This document shows positions 1 to 6,724 of a stretch of DNA of 20,358 nt, in pieces; position 1 is the stretch's first letter, and the number at the start of each line of letters is the position of its first letter. Below the pieces are notes generated by a model, which worked only from the letters and a program-made list of their open reading frames with translations, ran no database searches and was not told the DNA's origin. The translations under genes and the position numbers were made by a program. The stretch covers positions 1-20,358 of the forward strand of contig JAZOBF010000045.1 in the NCBI GenBank assembly GCA_045595845.1, written 5' to 3'. This stretch comes from RGIG3009 sp045595845. Lineage in GTDB: Bacteria > Bacillota > Clostridia > Oscillospirales > Acutalibacteraceae.

Positions 1-97
1 ACAGAGTAGACTGATGAGCGTTAAGTGCCGTACGGACGGGGAGTTGCCGTGCGGACGAAAAGAGTTTTCTTGCGGTTTATCGGTCGCATCCCGCTGT
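1..97 (+). ncRNA. THF (tetrahydrofolate) riboswitch aptamer
   Basis: Matches the folT-class THF riboswitch as I remember it. Conserved cores seen are AGAGTAG (4-9 region), GCGTTAAGTG (18-27), ACGAA (55-59) and GCATCC (86-91). Base pairing can be traced by eye: P1 is 1-4 with 94-97, P2 is 9-14 with 80-85 (one G-U pair), and P3 is 28-35 with 47-54 (8 pairs, one G-U). The pseudoknot is loop bases 37-41 with 89-93. It lies directly upstream of a folate-transporter S component, the expected target. P1 reaches base 1, so the aptamer probably starts slightly before the window. Aptamer and gene context agree; ligand binding itself is inferred from the class. Confidence 0.88.
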
Positions 98-115
98 TGG
101 ACGATGAGAAATGCA

Positions 116-151
116 TTCCTCCTTGTTCAACATTCGGAGAACAAGGAGGAA
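116..151 (+). promoter_or_regulatory. Expression-platform hairpin sequestering the folT ribosome binding site
   Basis: Bases 116-128 pair perfectly with 139-151 (13 bp) around a 10-base loop. The 3' arm contains the AAGGAGGA ribosome binding site (143-150) of the gene starting at 157. The hairpin is followed by five T residues (152-156) that run into the start codon, so it could act both as a translational block and as a weak terminator. It sits 18 bases after the aptamer, consistent with an OFF switch when folate is bound. Confidence 0.75.
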
Positions 152-156
152 TTTTT

Positions 157-666
157 ATGTCAAAAAACAAAATTCTACGATTGGTTGTTTGCGGTATGAT
201 GATTGCCGTTGACATCGTGTTGGCACGCTTGGCGTCACTGAACACCACCACCGAGCGGCTGGGGTTGTCGTTGTTTGCGGTGGCGATCGTGGCGTATTTG
301 TACGGCCCGATTGCGGCGATGCTCGTACATGGACTCAGTGATTTGCTTGGTGCCGTGTTGTTTCCGAACGGACCGATCTTTCTCGGCTTTACGCTGACAG
401 CGATACTCATCGGGGCAATCTATGGGTTGTGCTTCTATCACAAGAAAGGTCTACGGTGGATTATCTTGGCGGTGGTGGGTACGCAGATTGTGTGTACATT
501 ATGTCTGAACACCTTGTGGCTGAGCATCTTGTACGACAAGGCGTTTTTGGTGTTTTTACCCGGTCGCTTGGTTCAAGCGGCGATCGTGGCACCCGTTCAG
601 TTGGTCGGGTTGCCGCTTCTGTTTCAGGCACTTGAGCGCGGTGTGAAGCCGCTTTTAAACACGTGA
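157..666 (+). CDS. folT: Folate ECF transporter S component (FolT family)
   Basis: A 169-aa integral membrane protein with about six hydrophobic segments. It is the substrate-binding S component that docks onto a shared ECF energising module (two ATPases plus the T protein), which is not encoded here. Family features are the YGPIAAMLVHGLSDLLGAVLFP stretch split around residues 49-70, GFTLTAILIGAIYG near 77-90, the LNTLW motif near 117-121, and LPGRLVQ near 134-140. The ATG at 157 is chosen because AAGGAGG lies at 143-149. A longer in-frame reading from base 25 would run through the riboswitch and is rejected. Folate specificity is supported by the THF riboswitch upstream as well as by sequence. 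It appears to be monocistronic, because a separate promoter starts at 669. Confidence 0.9.
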   Translation: MSKNKILRLVVCGMMIAVDIVLARLASLNTTTERLGLSLFAVAIVAYLYGPIAAMLVHGLSDLLGAVLFPNGPIFLGFTLTAILIGAIYGLCFYHKKGLRWIILAVVGTQIVCTLCLNTLWLSILYDKAFLVFLPGRLVQAAIVAPVQLVGLPLLFQALERGVKPLLNT

Positions 667-668
667 TA

Positions 669-697
669 TTGACAATGGTTGGGGGCTTTGCTACAAT
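669..697 (+). promoter_or_regulatory. Sigma-A type promoter for the polysaccharide deacetylase gene
   Basis: TTGACA (669-674), 17-bp spacer, TACAAT (692-697). Initiation about 7 bases downstream (near 704) would fall within the ribosome binding site AAAGGAG at 703-709, giving a leader of only about 15 nt. The -35 box starts 3 bases after the folT stop. Confidence 0.82.
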
Positions 698-718
698 GAA
701 CCAAAGGAGTGATCAAGT

Positions 719-1534
719 ATGGCAGTATATCCTATTTTTCCCGGCGGGAAGCGTAAAGTGTTCACATTAAGTTATGATGACGGCTTCCCGCAGGACGAAC
801 AGTTGATTCAGTTGATGAACAAATACGGCATCAAGGGTACATTTAACTTAAACAGCGGTGATGTGTTGTTCGATCAGGTGAAGAATTCCAAAGAGCGCTA
901 CAAAGGGCATGAAATTGCGGTGCACGGTTACACACACGGATACCTGGGCAGAATGGCACCGGCACAAGCAGCCTATGATATTCTCAAAGACCGTGAATTG
1001 TTGGAAAAGGAGTTCGGCGGTACGGTGCGCGGTCTCGCGTATGCGCATGGTTCTTACAACGAGGAAACCAAACAGATTTTGAAAAACTGTGGTATTAAGT
1101 ACGCGAGAACCATTGATAACGATTACCAATTTACGATGCCACGCGACTGGTATTTCTTCAATCCGACCTGTGAGGATACCGATCCCAAACTGCTCGAACT
1201 TGCTGACCGATTCGTGCGGTTGAATCCGATCTACACACAGACGAATGTGTTTTTCGTTTGGGGACATTCCAGTGTTACCGCTCACAAAAATCTGTGGGAT
1301 GACTTGGAAGCGGTTTTCAAAAAAATAAGCGGTAGTGACGATATTTGGTGCGCGACCAACATTGAGATTTGCGATTACATGACCGCGTTTGATAATCTTA
1401 TCATGTCGGCGGACGGCACCTATATTTACAACCCGCACGCTTTCACTATGTGGTTACTTCACAATAACGGTGATTTTGTAAGAAGGCGCGAAGTGATAGA
1501 ATTAAAACCCGGTGAAGAAGTGTATTTAAAGTAA
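719..1534 (+). CDS. Polysaccharide deacetylase (NodB-homology) family protein
   Basis: A 271-aa protein with the carbohydrate esterase 4 fold signature. The metal and catalytic motif SYDDG is at 18-22 (Asp20, Asp21), and the His-x3-His metal site HGYTH is at 69-73. A third motif around AYAHGSY (107-113) and a late WGHS (181-184) are also present. Family members remove N- or O-acetyl groups from glycans such as chitooligosaccharides, xylan or peptidoglycan. There is no signal peptide or N-terminal membrane segment, so this copy looks cytoplasmic, which is unusual for wall-acting members; the substrate is unknown. The ATG at 719 has AAAGGAG at 703-709. It is a single-gene unit between its own promoter and a strong terminator. 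Confidence 0.85.
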   Translation: MAVYPIFPGGKRKVFTLSYDDGFPQDEQLIQLMNKYGIKGTFNLNSGDVLFDQVKNSKERYKGHEIAVHGYTHGYLGRMAPAQAAYDILKDRELLEKEFGGTVRGLAYAHGSYNEETKQILKNCGIKYARTIDNDYQFTMPRDWYFFNPTCEDTDPKLLELADRFVRLNPIYTQTNVFFVWGHSSVTAHKNLWDDLEAVFKKISGSDDIWCATNIEICDYMTAFDNLIMSADGTYIYNPHAFTMWLLHNNGDFVRRREVIELKPGEEVYLK

Positions 1535-1541
1535 CCGAATA

Positions 1542-1578
1542 AAAAAGGGACTGTGAAAATTTTTCACAGTCCCTTTTT
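1542..1578. terminator. Bidirectional intrinsic terminator
   Basis: Bases 1542-1559 pair perfectly with 1561-1578. The GC-rich core is GGGACTGTG, flanked by an A tract on one side and a T tract on the other. It serves the deacetylase gene (plus strand) and the converging 84-aa gene (minus strand). Confidence 0.93.
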
Positions 1579-1588
1579 GTCCGCGTGT

Positions 1589-1843
1589 TTATTTTTCGTC
1601 TGCCGTGCCGTACAGGTTTAAGCGAAACAGATGCGTTTCATCTTCCGGATCCGAGCAGGTGACGGTTGCTTCACCAATATGTCCCCAGTCGATGGCGTTG
1701 GATAACGCGAGAAGTTGTGTTAACCGACTTTTCATGTTCAGCATGTCACCGTCGGGTGTTTTCAGGTACACCTCACCTTTCGCGGTGGATGCGAATTCAA
1801 TCAGTTTGTTAAAATCAAAGTTGTGAATGATTTGATCTGCCAT
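1589..1843 (-). CDS. Conserved-looking hypothetical protein, 84 aa
   Basis: I do not recognise this protein with confidence. It is a small soluble acidic protein (84 aa) beginning MADQIIHNFDFNKLIEFAS, with no signal peptide or membrane segment. The middle, around residues 22-46, reads GEVYLKTPDGDMLNMKSRLTQ and is followed by LLAL, which suggests a short beta-strand then helix. The C-terminal half (about 55-80) alternates hydrophobic and charged residues as in a beta hairpin. The ATG at 1843 is preferred over an upstream in-frame start at 1885, because AAAGGAGGA lies at 1851-1859 and the promoter -10 box at 1866-1871 would fall inside the longer reading. It is a single-gene unit ending at the bidirectional terminator. 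No function can be assigned. Confidence 0.8.
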   Translation of the reverse strand: MADQIIHNFDFNKLIEFASTAKGEVYLKTPDGDMLNMKSRLTQLLALSNAIDWGHIGEATVTCSDPEDETHLFRLNLYGTADEK

Positions 1844-1865
1844 GATGCATTCCTCCTTTGCCGTT

Positions 1866-1895
1866 ATTATATACAGAGAAGACACATGGTGTCAA
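1866..1895 (-). promoter_or_regulatory. Sigma-A type promoter for the 84-aa gene
   Basis: On the minus strand, TTGACA (1895-1890), 18-bp spacer, TATAAT (1871-1866). Predicted initiation near 1859 coincides with the first base of the ribosome binding site AAAGGAGGA (1859-1851), so the leader is about 16 nt. Confidence 0.82.
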
Positions 1896-1930
1896 GGATA
1901 GTTTTTAACAAAAGGTTCACAAAATACATA

Positions 1931-1959
1931 TTGACAGAATGCGGCAAGAATGGTAAAGT
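1931..1959 (+). promoter_or_regulatory. Sigma-A type promoter of the hrcA operon
   Basis: TTGACA (1931-1936), 17-bp spacer, TAAAGT (1954-1959; four of six consensus bases). Initiation near 1966 places the CIRCE operator at the very start of the transcript, the usual arrangement for HrcA repression. Confidence 0.75.
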
Positions 1960-1969
1960 ATAGGAACAA

Positions 1970-1996
1970 TTAGCACTCCTTTAAAGTGAGTGCTAA
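1970..1996 (+). promoter_or_regulatory. CIRCE operator (HrcA binding site)
   Basis: Perfect consensus inverted repeat: TTAGCACTC (1970-1978), 9-base spacer, GAGTGCTAA (1988-1996). It lies between the promoter and the hrcA start. HrcA binds this operator as a dimer and represses the chaperone operon; repression is relieved on heat shock. Confidence 0.97.
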
Positions 1997-2020
1997 TTAC
2001 CGAGAAAGGAGAGAGAGCAG

Positions 2021-3049
2021 ATGGAATTGGGTGCGCGCAAACAACAGATCGTATCCGCAATTGTGGATACTTATATCCGCACCGGTGAGCCGATCGGGTC
2101 CAAGACGCTGATGTATGTGTTGGATCAAGCGGTGTCGTCTGCTACCATCCGTAACGACATGGCTGATTTGGCGGCTGACGGGTTTTTGACGCAACCGCAC
2201 ACATCCGCCGGCCGTATCCCCACCGCAAAGGCGTTCCGATTTTATATCGACCGCCTGCTTGCCTGTCGGCCGCTTTCTGAGGACAGCAAGCAGGAAATGG
2301 ATGATGTGCTCGGCACCGCTTGCGGCGATCCCCAAAAATTGATGGTGGTTGCATCCGAACTGCTAGCGCATGAAACGGGTGTGGCAGCGATTGCCGCAAC
2401 ACCTGAGAAACGGACTTGTGTCGTGCGGCGTATTGAACTGTTGTGTGTGGATACACGGGCGGTGGCGATATTGCTGATGACCAATAACGGCAATCTGCAC
2501 AGTCGGGTGTATCGTTTGGATGTCGAATGCGAACAGGATGTTCTCGCTCGCATTTCGGAGCATTTAAACCGCGAGTTTGCCGGAAAAGCACTTTCGGAAA
2601 TCGGGGTTGTGCAAGCCCAACGCTTGTTTGTTCAACTTGGCGAATACGGGTTGTCATACACGCCGCTTGCTACGGTTTTTATTGAGTTGGTACGCGAGTC
2701 GGCACAAGCAGATGTGCGTTTGTCCGGCCAGTTTAATTTGTTGCAACATCCGGACTATCCGCTGGATCAGGCGCGGTCACTCTTATCCTTGCTTTCCCAT
2801 CGGGACTGGCTCAGCGGCATGCTTGCCGCACATCCGGAAGGGTTACGCGTGGTGCTCGGCAGCGAGAGTCCGCGGCCGGAACTAAACGGATCTTGTATCA
2901 TCATGACGCGGTATACACTTGGCAGTCATGATAACGGCGCACTCGGGTTAATTGGCCCTGTGCGTATGGATTACGCACAGGCAATTCCACGACTGCAATA
3001 TGTAGCGCAGTCGGTTGGGCGGTTATTGACCCAGCTTTTTGAGGAATAA
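2021..3049 (+). CDS. hrcA: Heat-inducible transcription repressor HrcA
   Basis: 342 aa, the usual family length. The N-terminal winged-helix DNA-binding domain (about 1-75) carries the family hallmark ATIRNDMADLAADGFLTQPH followed by TSAGRIPT at about residues 41-68. The rest is the GAF-like dimerisation region and ends with the typical GPVRMDYAQAIPRLQYVAQS segment. It represses its own operon through the CIRCE element 25 bp upstream, and activity is classically tuned by GroEL. The ATG at 2021 has AAAGGAGA at 2006-2012. The stop lies 13 bases before grpE, and it is the first gene of hrcA-grpE-dnaK-dnaJ, the usual Bacillota order. Confidence 0.97.
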   Translation: MELGARKQQIVSAIVDTYIRTGEPIGSKTLMYVLDQAVSSATIRNDMADLAADGFLTQPHTSAGRIPTAKAFRFYIDRLLACRPLSEDSKQEMDDVLGTACGDPQKLMVVASELLAHETGVAAIAATPEKRTCVVRRIELLCVDTRAVAILLMTNNGNLHSRVYRLDVECEQDVLARISEHLNREFAGKALSEIGVVQAQRLFVQLGEYGLSYTPLATVFIELVRESAQADVRLSGQFNLLQHPDYPLDQARSLLSLLSHRDWLSGMLAAHPEGLRVVLGSESPRPELNGSCIIMTRYTLGSHDNGALGLIGPVRMDYAQAIPRLQYVAQSVGRLLTQLFEE

Positions 3050-3062
3050 GGAGGGAATTCAC

Positions 3063-3587
3063 ATGGCAGAAGAAACACAGGATCTCAAAATAGAAGAGGA
3101 AATCACCAATACCCCCGCGGAGGAGGAGAATAAGACGGAGGAACCCGTCAACACTGAACTTGTGCAGTTACAGGAGCAACTGACACAAACGCAAGATCAG
3201 TATCAGCGCGTGCTCGCGGAATATGCGAACTATAAGCGCCGTACCGATCAAGAGAAAGAACAACTCGGTTCTTTCGTCAAGGCAGAGGTTCTCAAAGCGC
3301 TGTTGCCGGTTATTGACAATCTGGAGCGCGCTGTGGATTCGCCCGAGAACGGCGAATATAAAAAAGGCGTGGAAATGGTGGTCCGTCAGTTTGGCGAAAC
3401 ACTCGGAACATTGGGACTTGAAGAGATTCCCGCGTTAAATCAGGTGTTTGATCCGGAACGGCACAACGCCGTCATGCGTGAGGATGCAGACGGTGTCGAG
3501 CCGGAAACCGTGACAGAAGTTTACCAAAAAGGCTATGCGCTCGGTGCGCGTGTATTGCGTCCCGCCATGGTCAAGGTGGCAAACTGA
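3063..3587 (+). CDS. grpE: Nucleotide exchange factor GrpE
   Basis: 174 aa. An acidic, low-complexity N-terminus (about 1-40) is followed by a long coiled-coil helix (about 40-90, including YKRRTDQEK). The C-terminal beta domain has the signature around LGLEEIPALNQVFDPERHNA and the closing GYALGARVLRPAMVKV. GrpE dimers release ADP from DnaK and so reset the chaperone cycle. The ATG at 3063 has TAAGGAGG (3047-3054), overlapping the hrcA stop, so translation is probably coupled. An upstream in-frame start at 3039 lies inside hrcA and has no site. Confidence 0.96.
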   Translation: MAEETQDLKIEEEITNTPAEEENKTEEPVNTELVQLQEQLTQTQDQYQRVLAEYANYKRRTDQEKEQLGSFVKAEVLKALLPVIDNLERAVDSPENGEYKKGVEMVVRQFGETLGTLGLEEIPALNQVFDPERHNAVMREDADGVEPETVTEVYQKGYALGARVLRPAMVKVAN

Positions 3588-3626
3588 ATACAGTATCATA
3601 ATAGTAATATATAGGAGGCATATCCC

Positions 3627-5444
3627 ATGGCAAAAATCATCGGTATTGACTTAGGTACTACTAACTCATGTGTTTCGGTTATTGAAGGCGGCGAAGCCGT
3701 CGTCATCCCCAACGCAGAAGGTGCACGCACCACTCCGTCTGTCGTCGCGTTTAAAAAGGACGGCGAGCGTATTGTCGGCCGTGTAGCAAAACAACAGGCG
3801 GTTTCCAATCCCGACCGTACCATCTCGTCTATTAAGCGTGATATGGGCACCGCGAAGAAGGTCTCGATTGACGATAAGGAATACACCCCGCAGGAAATTT
3901 CCGCTATGATTTTGACGAAGTTAAAGCAGGATGCGGAAGCCTATCTCGGCGATAAGGTGACCGAGGCGGTCATCACGGTTCCCGCATACTTCACCGACGC
4001 TCAGCGTCAGGCAACCAAGGACGCGGGTAAAATCGCGGGGCTTGAAGTCAAGCGTATCATCAATGAGCCCACGGCGGCGGCACTTGCCTACGGTATCGAC
4101 AAAGAAAACGATCAAAAGATTATGGTGTACGACCTTGGCGGCGGTACCTTTGATGTATCCATTATCGAGATGGGTGACGGTGTGCAAGAAGTACTTGCTA
4201 CAGCCGGTAACAACCGCCTTGGCGGGGATGACTTCGACCAGAAGATTGTCAACTGGTTGATCGACGGCTTCCGCAAGGAGACGGGTGTCGATTTATCTGC
4301 CGATAAAATGGCGGTACAGCGTCTGCGCGAAGCGGCAGAGAAAACCAAGATAGAGTTGTCCGGCGGGATGACCAGTAATATCAATTTGCCGTTTATTACG
4401 GCGGATGCCACCGGTCCGAAACATCTCGACATGACACTCAGCCGTGCCGATTTCAACCGTTTGACCGCCGATTTGGTGGATGCCACCATGCAACCCGTCA
4501 GGCAGGCGCTTTCGGATAGTGGTTTGTCTGCTTCCGAGATTGACAAAGTGTTGTTGGTCGGCGGCTCGACTCGTATTCCCGCCGTGCAGGAAGCGGTGCA
4601 GAAATTTATGGGCAAAGAGCCGTTTAAGGGTATCAACCCCGACGAATGTGTGGCAATGGGTGCCGCTCTGCAAGCGGGTGTTCTCGGCGGCGAGGTCAAG
4701 GGCTTGTTGCTCCTCGATGTTACCCCGCTGTCTCTCGGCGTCGAAACCATGGGCGGTGTTATGACGCGTGTGATTGAGCGCAATACCACTATCCCGACCA
4801 AAAAATCGCAGATTTTCTCTACCGCACAGGACAATCAGCCGTCGGTTGAGGTTCATGTGTTGCAGGGTGAACGCGAATTTGCGCGTGACAATAAAACGCT
4901 GGGTATGTTCCATCTGGACGGTATTGCCCCCGCGCGTCGCGGCGTGCCGCAGATTGAGGTTACCTTCGACATTGATGCCAACGGTATCGTGAATGTCAGC
5001 GCGAAGGATTTAGGTACCGGCAAAGAGCAGGCGATTACGATTACCTCCAACACCAACATGTCCAAAGAGGATGTGGAAAAAGCGGTGAAGGAAGCGGAAC
5101 AGTATGCCGAGGAAGATAAGAAAAAACGCGAGGCGGTCGAACTGCGCAACGGTGCCGATCAAGCGGTGTACCAGTGCGAAAAGGCGATTGAGGAACTCGG
5201 CGATAAATTAGAGGAAGCCGACAAGACGGAATTACAGGCGAAGATCGACGCGCTCAAAGAAACGCTCAAGGGCGAGAGTGATGAAGCCATCAAGACGGCA
5301 CAAGAAGACCTGATGAAAAAGTTCTATGAGGTTTCCGAAAAGGTGTATAAGGCCGCCGCTCCCGCAGAGGGTGCCGCTCCCGCAGACGACGGCACCGTGC
5401 CGCCGGATGCCGGTGAGGGTTACTACAACGGCGAAGTCCACTAA
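3627..5444 (+). CDS. dnaK: Molecular chaperone DnaK (Hsp70)
   Basis: 605 aa. The N-terminal ATPase domain carries IGIDLGTTNSCV (5-16), NEPTAAALAYG (about 146-156), VYDLGGGTFDVS (about 167-178) and LLVGGSTRIP (about 308-317). It lacks the roughly 24-residue insertion of proteobacterial DnaK, as in Gram-positive forms. The interdomain linker is LLLLDVTPLSLG (about 359-370), followed by the substrate-binding beta domain and a helical lid to about 570. The tail is Ala/Pro/Gly-rich and ends GEGYYNGEVH instead of the more common DADFEEV-like acidic end. The ATG at 3627 has AGGAGG at 3613-3618. It lies 39 bp after grpE with no terminator between. It works with DnaJ and GrpE encoded alongside. Confidence 0.98.
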   Translation: MAKIIGIDLGTTNSCVSVIEGGEAVVIPNAEGARTTPSVVAFKKDGERIVGRVAKQQAVSNPDRTISSIKRDMGTAKKVSIDDKEYTPQEISAMILTKLKQDAEAYLGDKVTEAVITVPAYFTDAQRQATKDAGKIAGLEVKRIINEPTAAALAYGIDKENDQKIMVYDLGGGTFDVSIIEMGDGVQEVLATAGNNRLGGDDFDQKIVNWLIDGFRKETGVDLSADKMAVQRLREAAEKTKIELSGGMTSNINLPFITADATGPKHLDMTLSRADFNRLTADLVDATMQPVRQALSDSGLSASEIDKVLLVGGSTRIPAVQEAVQKFMGKEPFKGINPDECVAMGAALQAGVLGGEVKGLLLLDVTPLSLGVETMGGVMTRVIERNTTIPTKKSQIFSTAQDNQPSVEVHVLQGEREFARDNKTLGMFHLDGIAPARRGVPQIEVTFDIDANGIVNVSAKDLGTGKEQAITITSNTNMSKEDVEKAVKEAEQYAEEDKKKREAVELRNGADQAVYQCEKAIEELGDKLEEADKTELQAKIDALKETLKGESDEAIKTAQEDLMKKFYEVSEKVYKAAAPAEGAAPADDGTVPPDAGEGYYNGEVH

Positions 5445-5465
5445 ACCGTAACAAATGATCAGTCG

Positions 5466-5507
5466 GGCTGGCGAGCAAAACGGTAAAAGTTTTTGTTCTC
5501 GCCAGCC
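5466..5507 (+). promoter_or_regulatory. Intercistronic hairpin between dnaK and dnaJ
   Basis: Perfect 10-bp stem, 5466-5475 with 5498-5507, core GGCTGGCGAG, around a 22-base A/T-rich loop. It ends 8 bases before the dnaJ ribosome binding site. There is no run of T after the stem, so it is not a standard terminator. Inference: mRNA processing or stabilisation that sets the dnaK to dnaJ ratio. Confidence 0.7.
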
Positions 5508-5526
5508 TAACTTTGGAGTGTAACAT

Positions 5527-6666
5527 ATGGCAGGGGAAAAACGCGATTATTACGAAGTTCTCGGCGTGCAAAAAGGCGCATCCGAGGACGAAATCAAAAA
5601 AGCTTATCGCAAAATGGCAAAGCAGTACCATCCCGACCTGCATCCGGGCGACAAACAGGCGGAGGCGGCTTTCAAAGAGGTCAACGAAGCCTATGAGGTG
5701 TTGTCGGATGACCAGAAAAAAGCGCGCTACGACCAGTTTGGCCACGCGGGTGTTGATCCGAATTTCGGCGCCGGCGGCGGTGGTTACGGCGGCTGGGGCG
5801 GCGGTATGGATTTTGATTTTGGCGATATTTTCTCGTCGTTTTTCGGCGGCGGCGGTCAGCGGGCGAATCCCAATGCGCCCAGACGCGGCAGCGATGCGGG
5901 GGCATCGGTGATTTTGTCGTTCGAGGAAGCGGCGTTCGGTTGCAAGAAGCAGGTGGATGTCCGCGTGATTGAAACCTGCCGCACTTGCGGCGGCTCGGGT
6001 GCCGCAAAAGGCACCACCTCCTCTACTTGTCCCGTATGCCGTGGCACCGGCCAAGAGGTCAGACAGCAACGCACCCCGTTTGGGGCTATCCAAACGCAGG
6101 TGGTTTGTTCGCGGTGTCACGGAAAGGGTAAGATTATTGAAACGCCGTGTCCCGATTGCCGCGGCGGCGGTCAAGTGCGCGTGACCGCAAAAGTGGGTGT
6201 CAACATTCCCGCGGGAATTGATGACGGTCAGATTTTGACGGTTCGCGGCAAGGGTAACGCCGGCGTAAACGGCGGTCCTGCCGGCAATTTAGAGGTTCAG
6301 GTATCGGTGCGTCCGCACCCAATCTTTGAGCGGGATGAGTATAATTTGTTGTGTGAATTGCCTCTTACATTCTCGCAGTTGACACTCGGTGCGGAGGTTG
6401 AAATTCCGACGCTTGAGGGACGAGTGCCCTATACCATCAAGGAGGGTACCCAACCGGGCGAACTGATTCGGTTGCGCGGAAAGGGTATTTCGTATGTCAA
6501 CGGACGGGGAAAAGGAGACCTGATTGCACGGATTACGGTTGAGGTGCCGAAAAATCTGAATGCCAAACAAAAAGACGCCTTGGAAGCGTTTGAAGAATCT
6601 CTCGGCGAAAAAAATTATCAAAAACGCAAGACTTTTTTTGATAAGGTAAAAGACATTTTCAATTAA
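5527..6666 (+). CDS. dnaJ: Chaperone protein DnaJ (class I Hsp40)
   Basis: 379 aa with the full class I layout. The J domain (about 6-70) contains the HPD tripeptide at 35-37 that stimulates DnaK ATPase. A Gly/Phe-rich linker follows (about 77-120). The zinc-finger region has four CxxCxGxG repeats beginning at about residues 151 (CRTCGGSG), 168 (CPVCRGTG), 194 (CSRCHGKG) and 208 (CPDCRGGG). The C-terminal substrate-binding domains extend to the end. All eight zinc-ligand cysteines are present. The ATG at 5527 has GGAG at 5515-5518. It is the last gene of the heat-shock operon. No clear terminator follows; the next transcription unit has its own promoter at 6670. Confidence 0.97.
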   Translation: MAGEKRDYYEVLGVQKGASEDEIKKAYRKMAKQYHPDLHPGDKQAEAAFKEVNEAYEVLSDDQKKARYDQFGHAGVDPNFGAGGGGYGGWGGGMDFDFGDIFSSFFGGGGQRANPNAPRRGSDAGASVILSFEEAAFGCKKQVDVRVIETCRTCGGSGAAKGTTSSTCPVCRGTGQEVRQQRTPFGAIQTQVVCSRCHGKGKIIETPCPDCRGGGQVRVTAKVGVNIPAGIDDGQILTVRGKGNAGVNGGPAGNLEVQVSVRPHPIFERDEYNLLCELPLTFSQLTLGAEVEIPTLEGRVPYTIKEGTQPGELIRLRGKGISYVNGRGKGDLIARITVEVPKNLNAKQKDALEAFEESLGEKNYQKRKTFFDKVKDIFN

Positions 6667-6669
6667 TCG

Positions 6670-6697
6670 TTGCGTTTTGCGGCAGGTATGGTATACT
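6670..6697 (+). promoter_or_regulatory. Extended -10 promoter for the AI-2E family gene
   Basis: TTGCGT (6670-6675), 16-bp spacer, TATACT (6692-6697), with TGG (6689-6691) providing an extended -10. Initiation near 6704 gives a leader of about 21 nt, with the ribosome binding site close to the 5' end. Confidence 0.7.
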
Positions 6698-6724
6698 AAA
6701 AATGTATAAGGGGGTGACAGCAGC

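Noticed and set aside
25..156. In-frame 44-codon extension at the N-terminus of folT
   Set aside because: It runs through the THF riboswitch and the ribosome-site hairpin and lacks a ribosome site of its own; the FolT homology begins after 157.
848..1438. 196-codon antisense frame opposite the polysaccharide deacetylase gene
   Set aside because: No ribosome site or promoter, and the plus-strand frame has clear catalytic motifs.
5385..5460. Frameshift at the end of dnaK
   Set aside because: Neither alternative frame yields the standard acidic tail; the divergent ending appears genuine.
4112..6174. Long antisense open frames opposite dnaK and dnaJ (for example 4112-4834 and 5290-6174, minus)
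   Set aside because: They are shadows of strongly biased codons in highly conserved genes, lack ribosome sites and show no recognisable domains.
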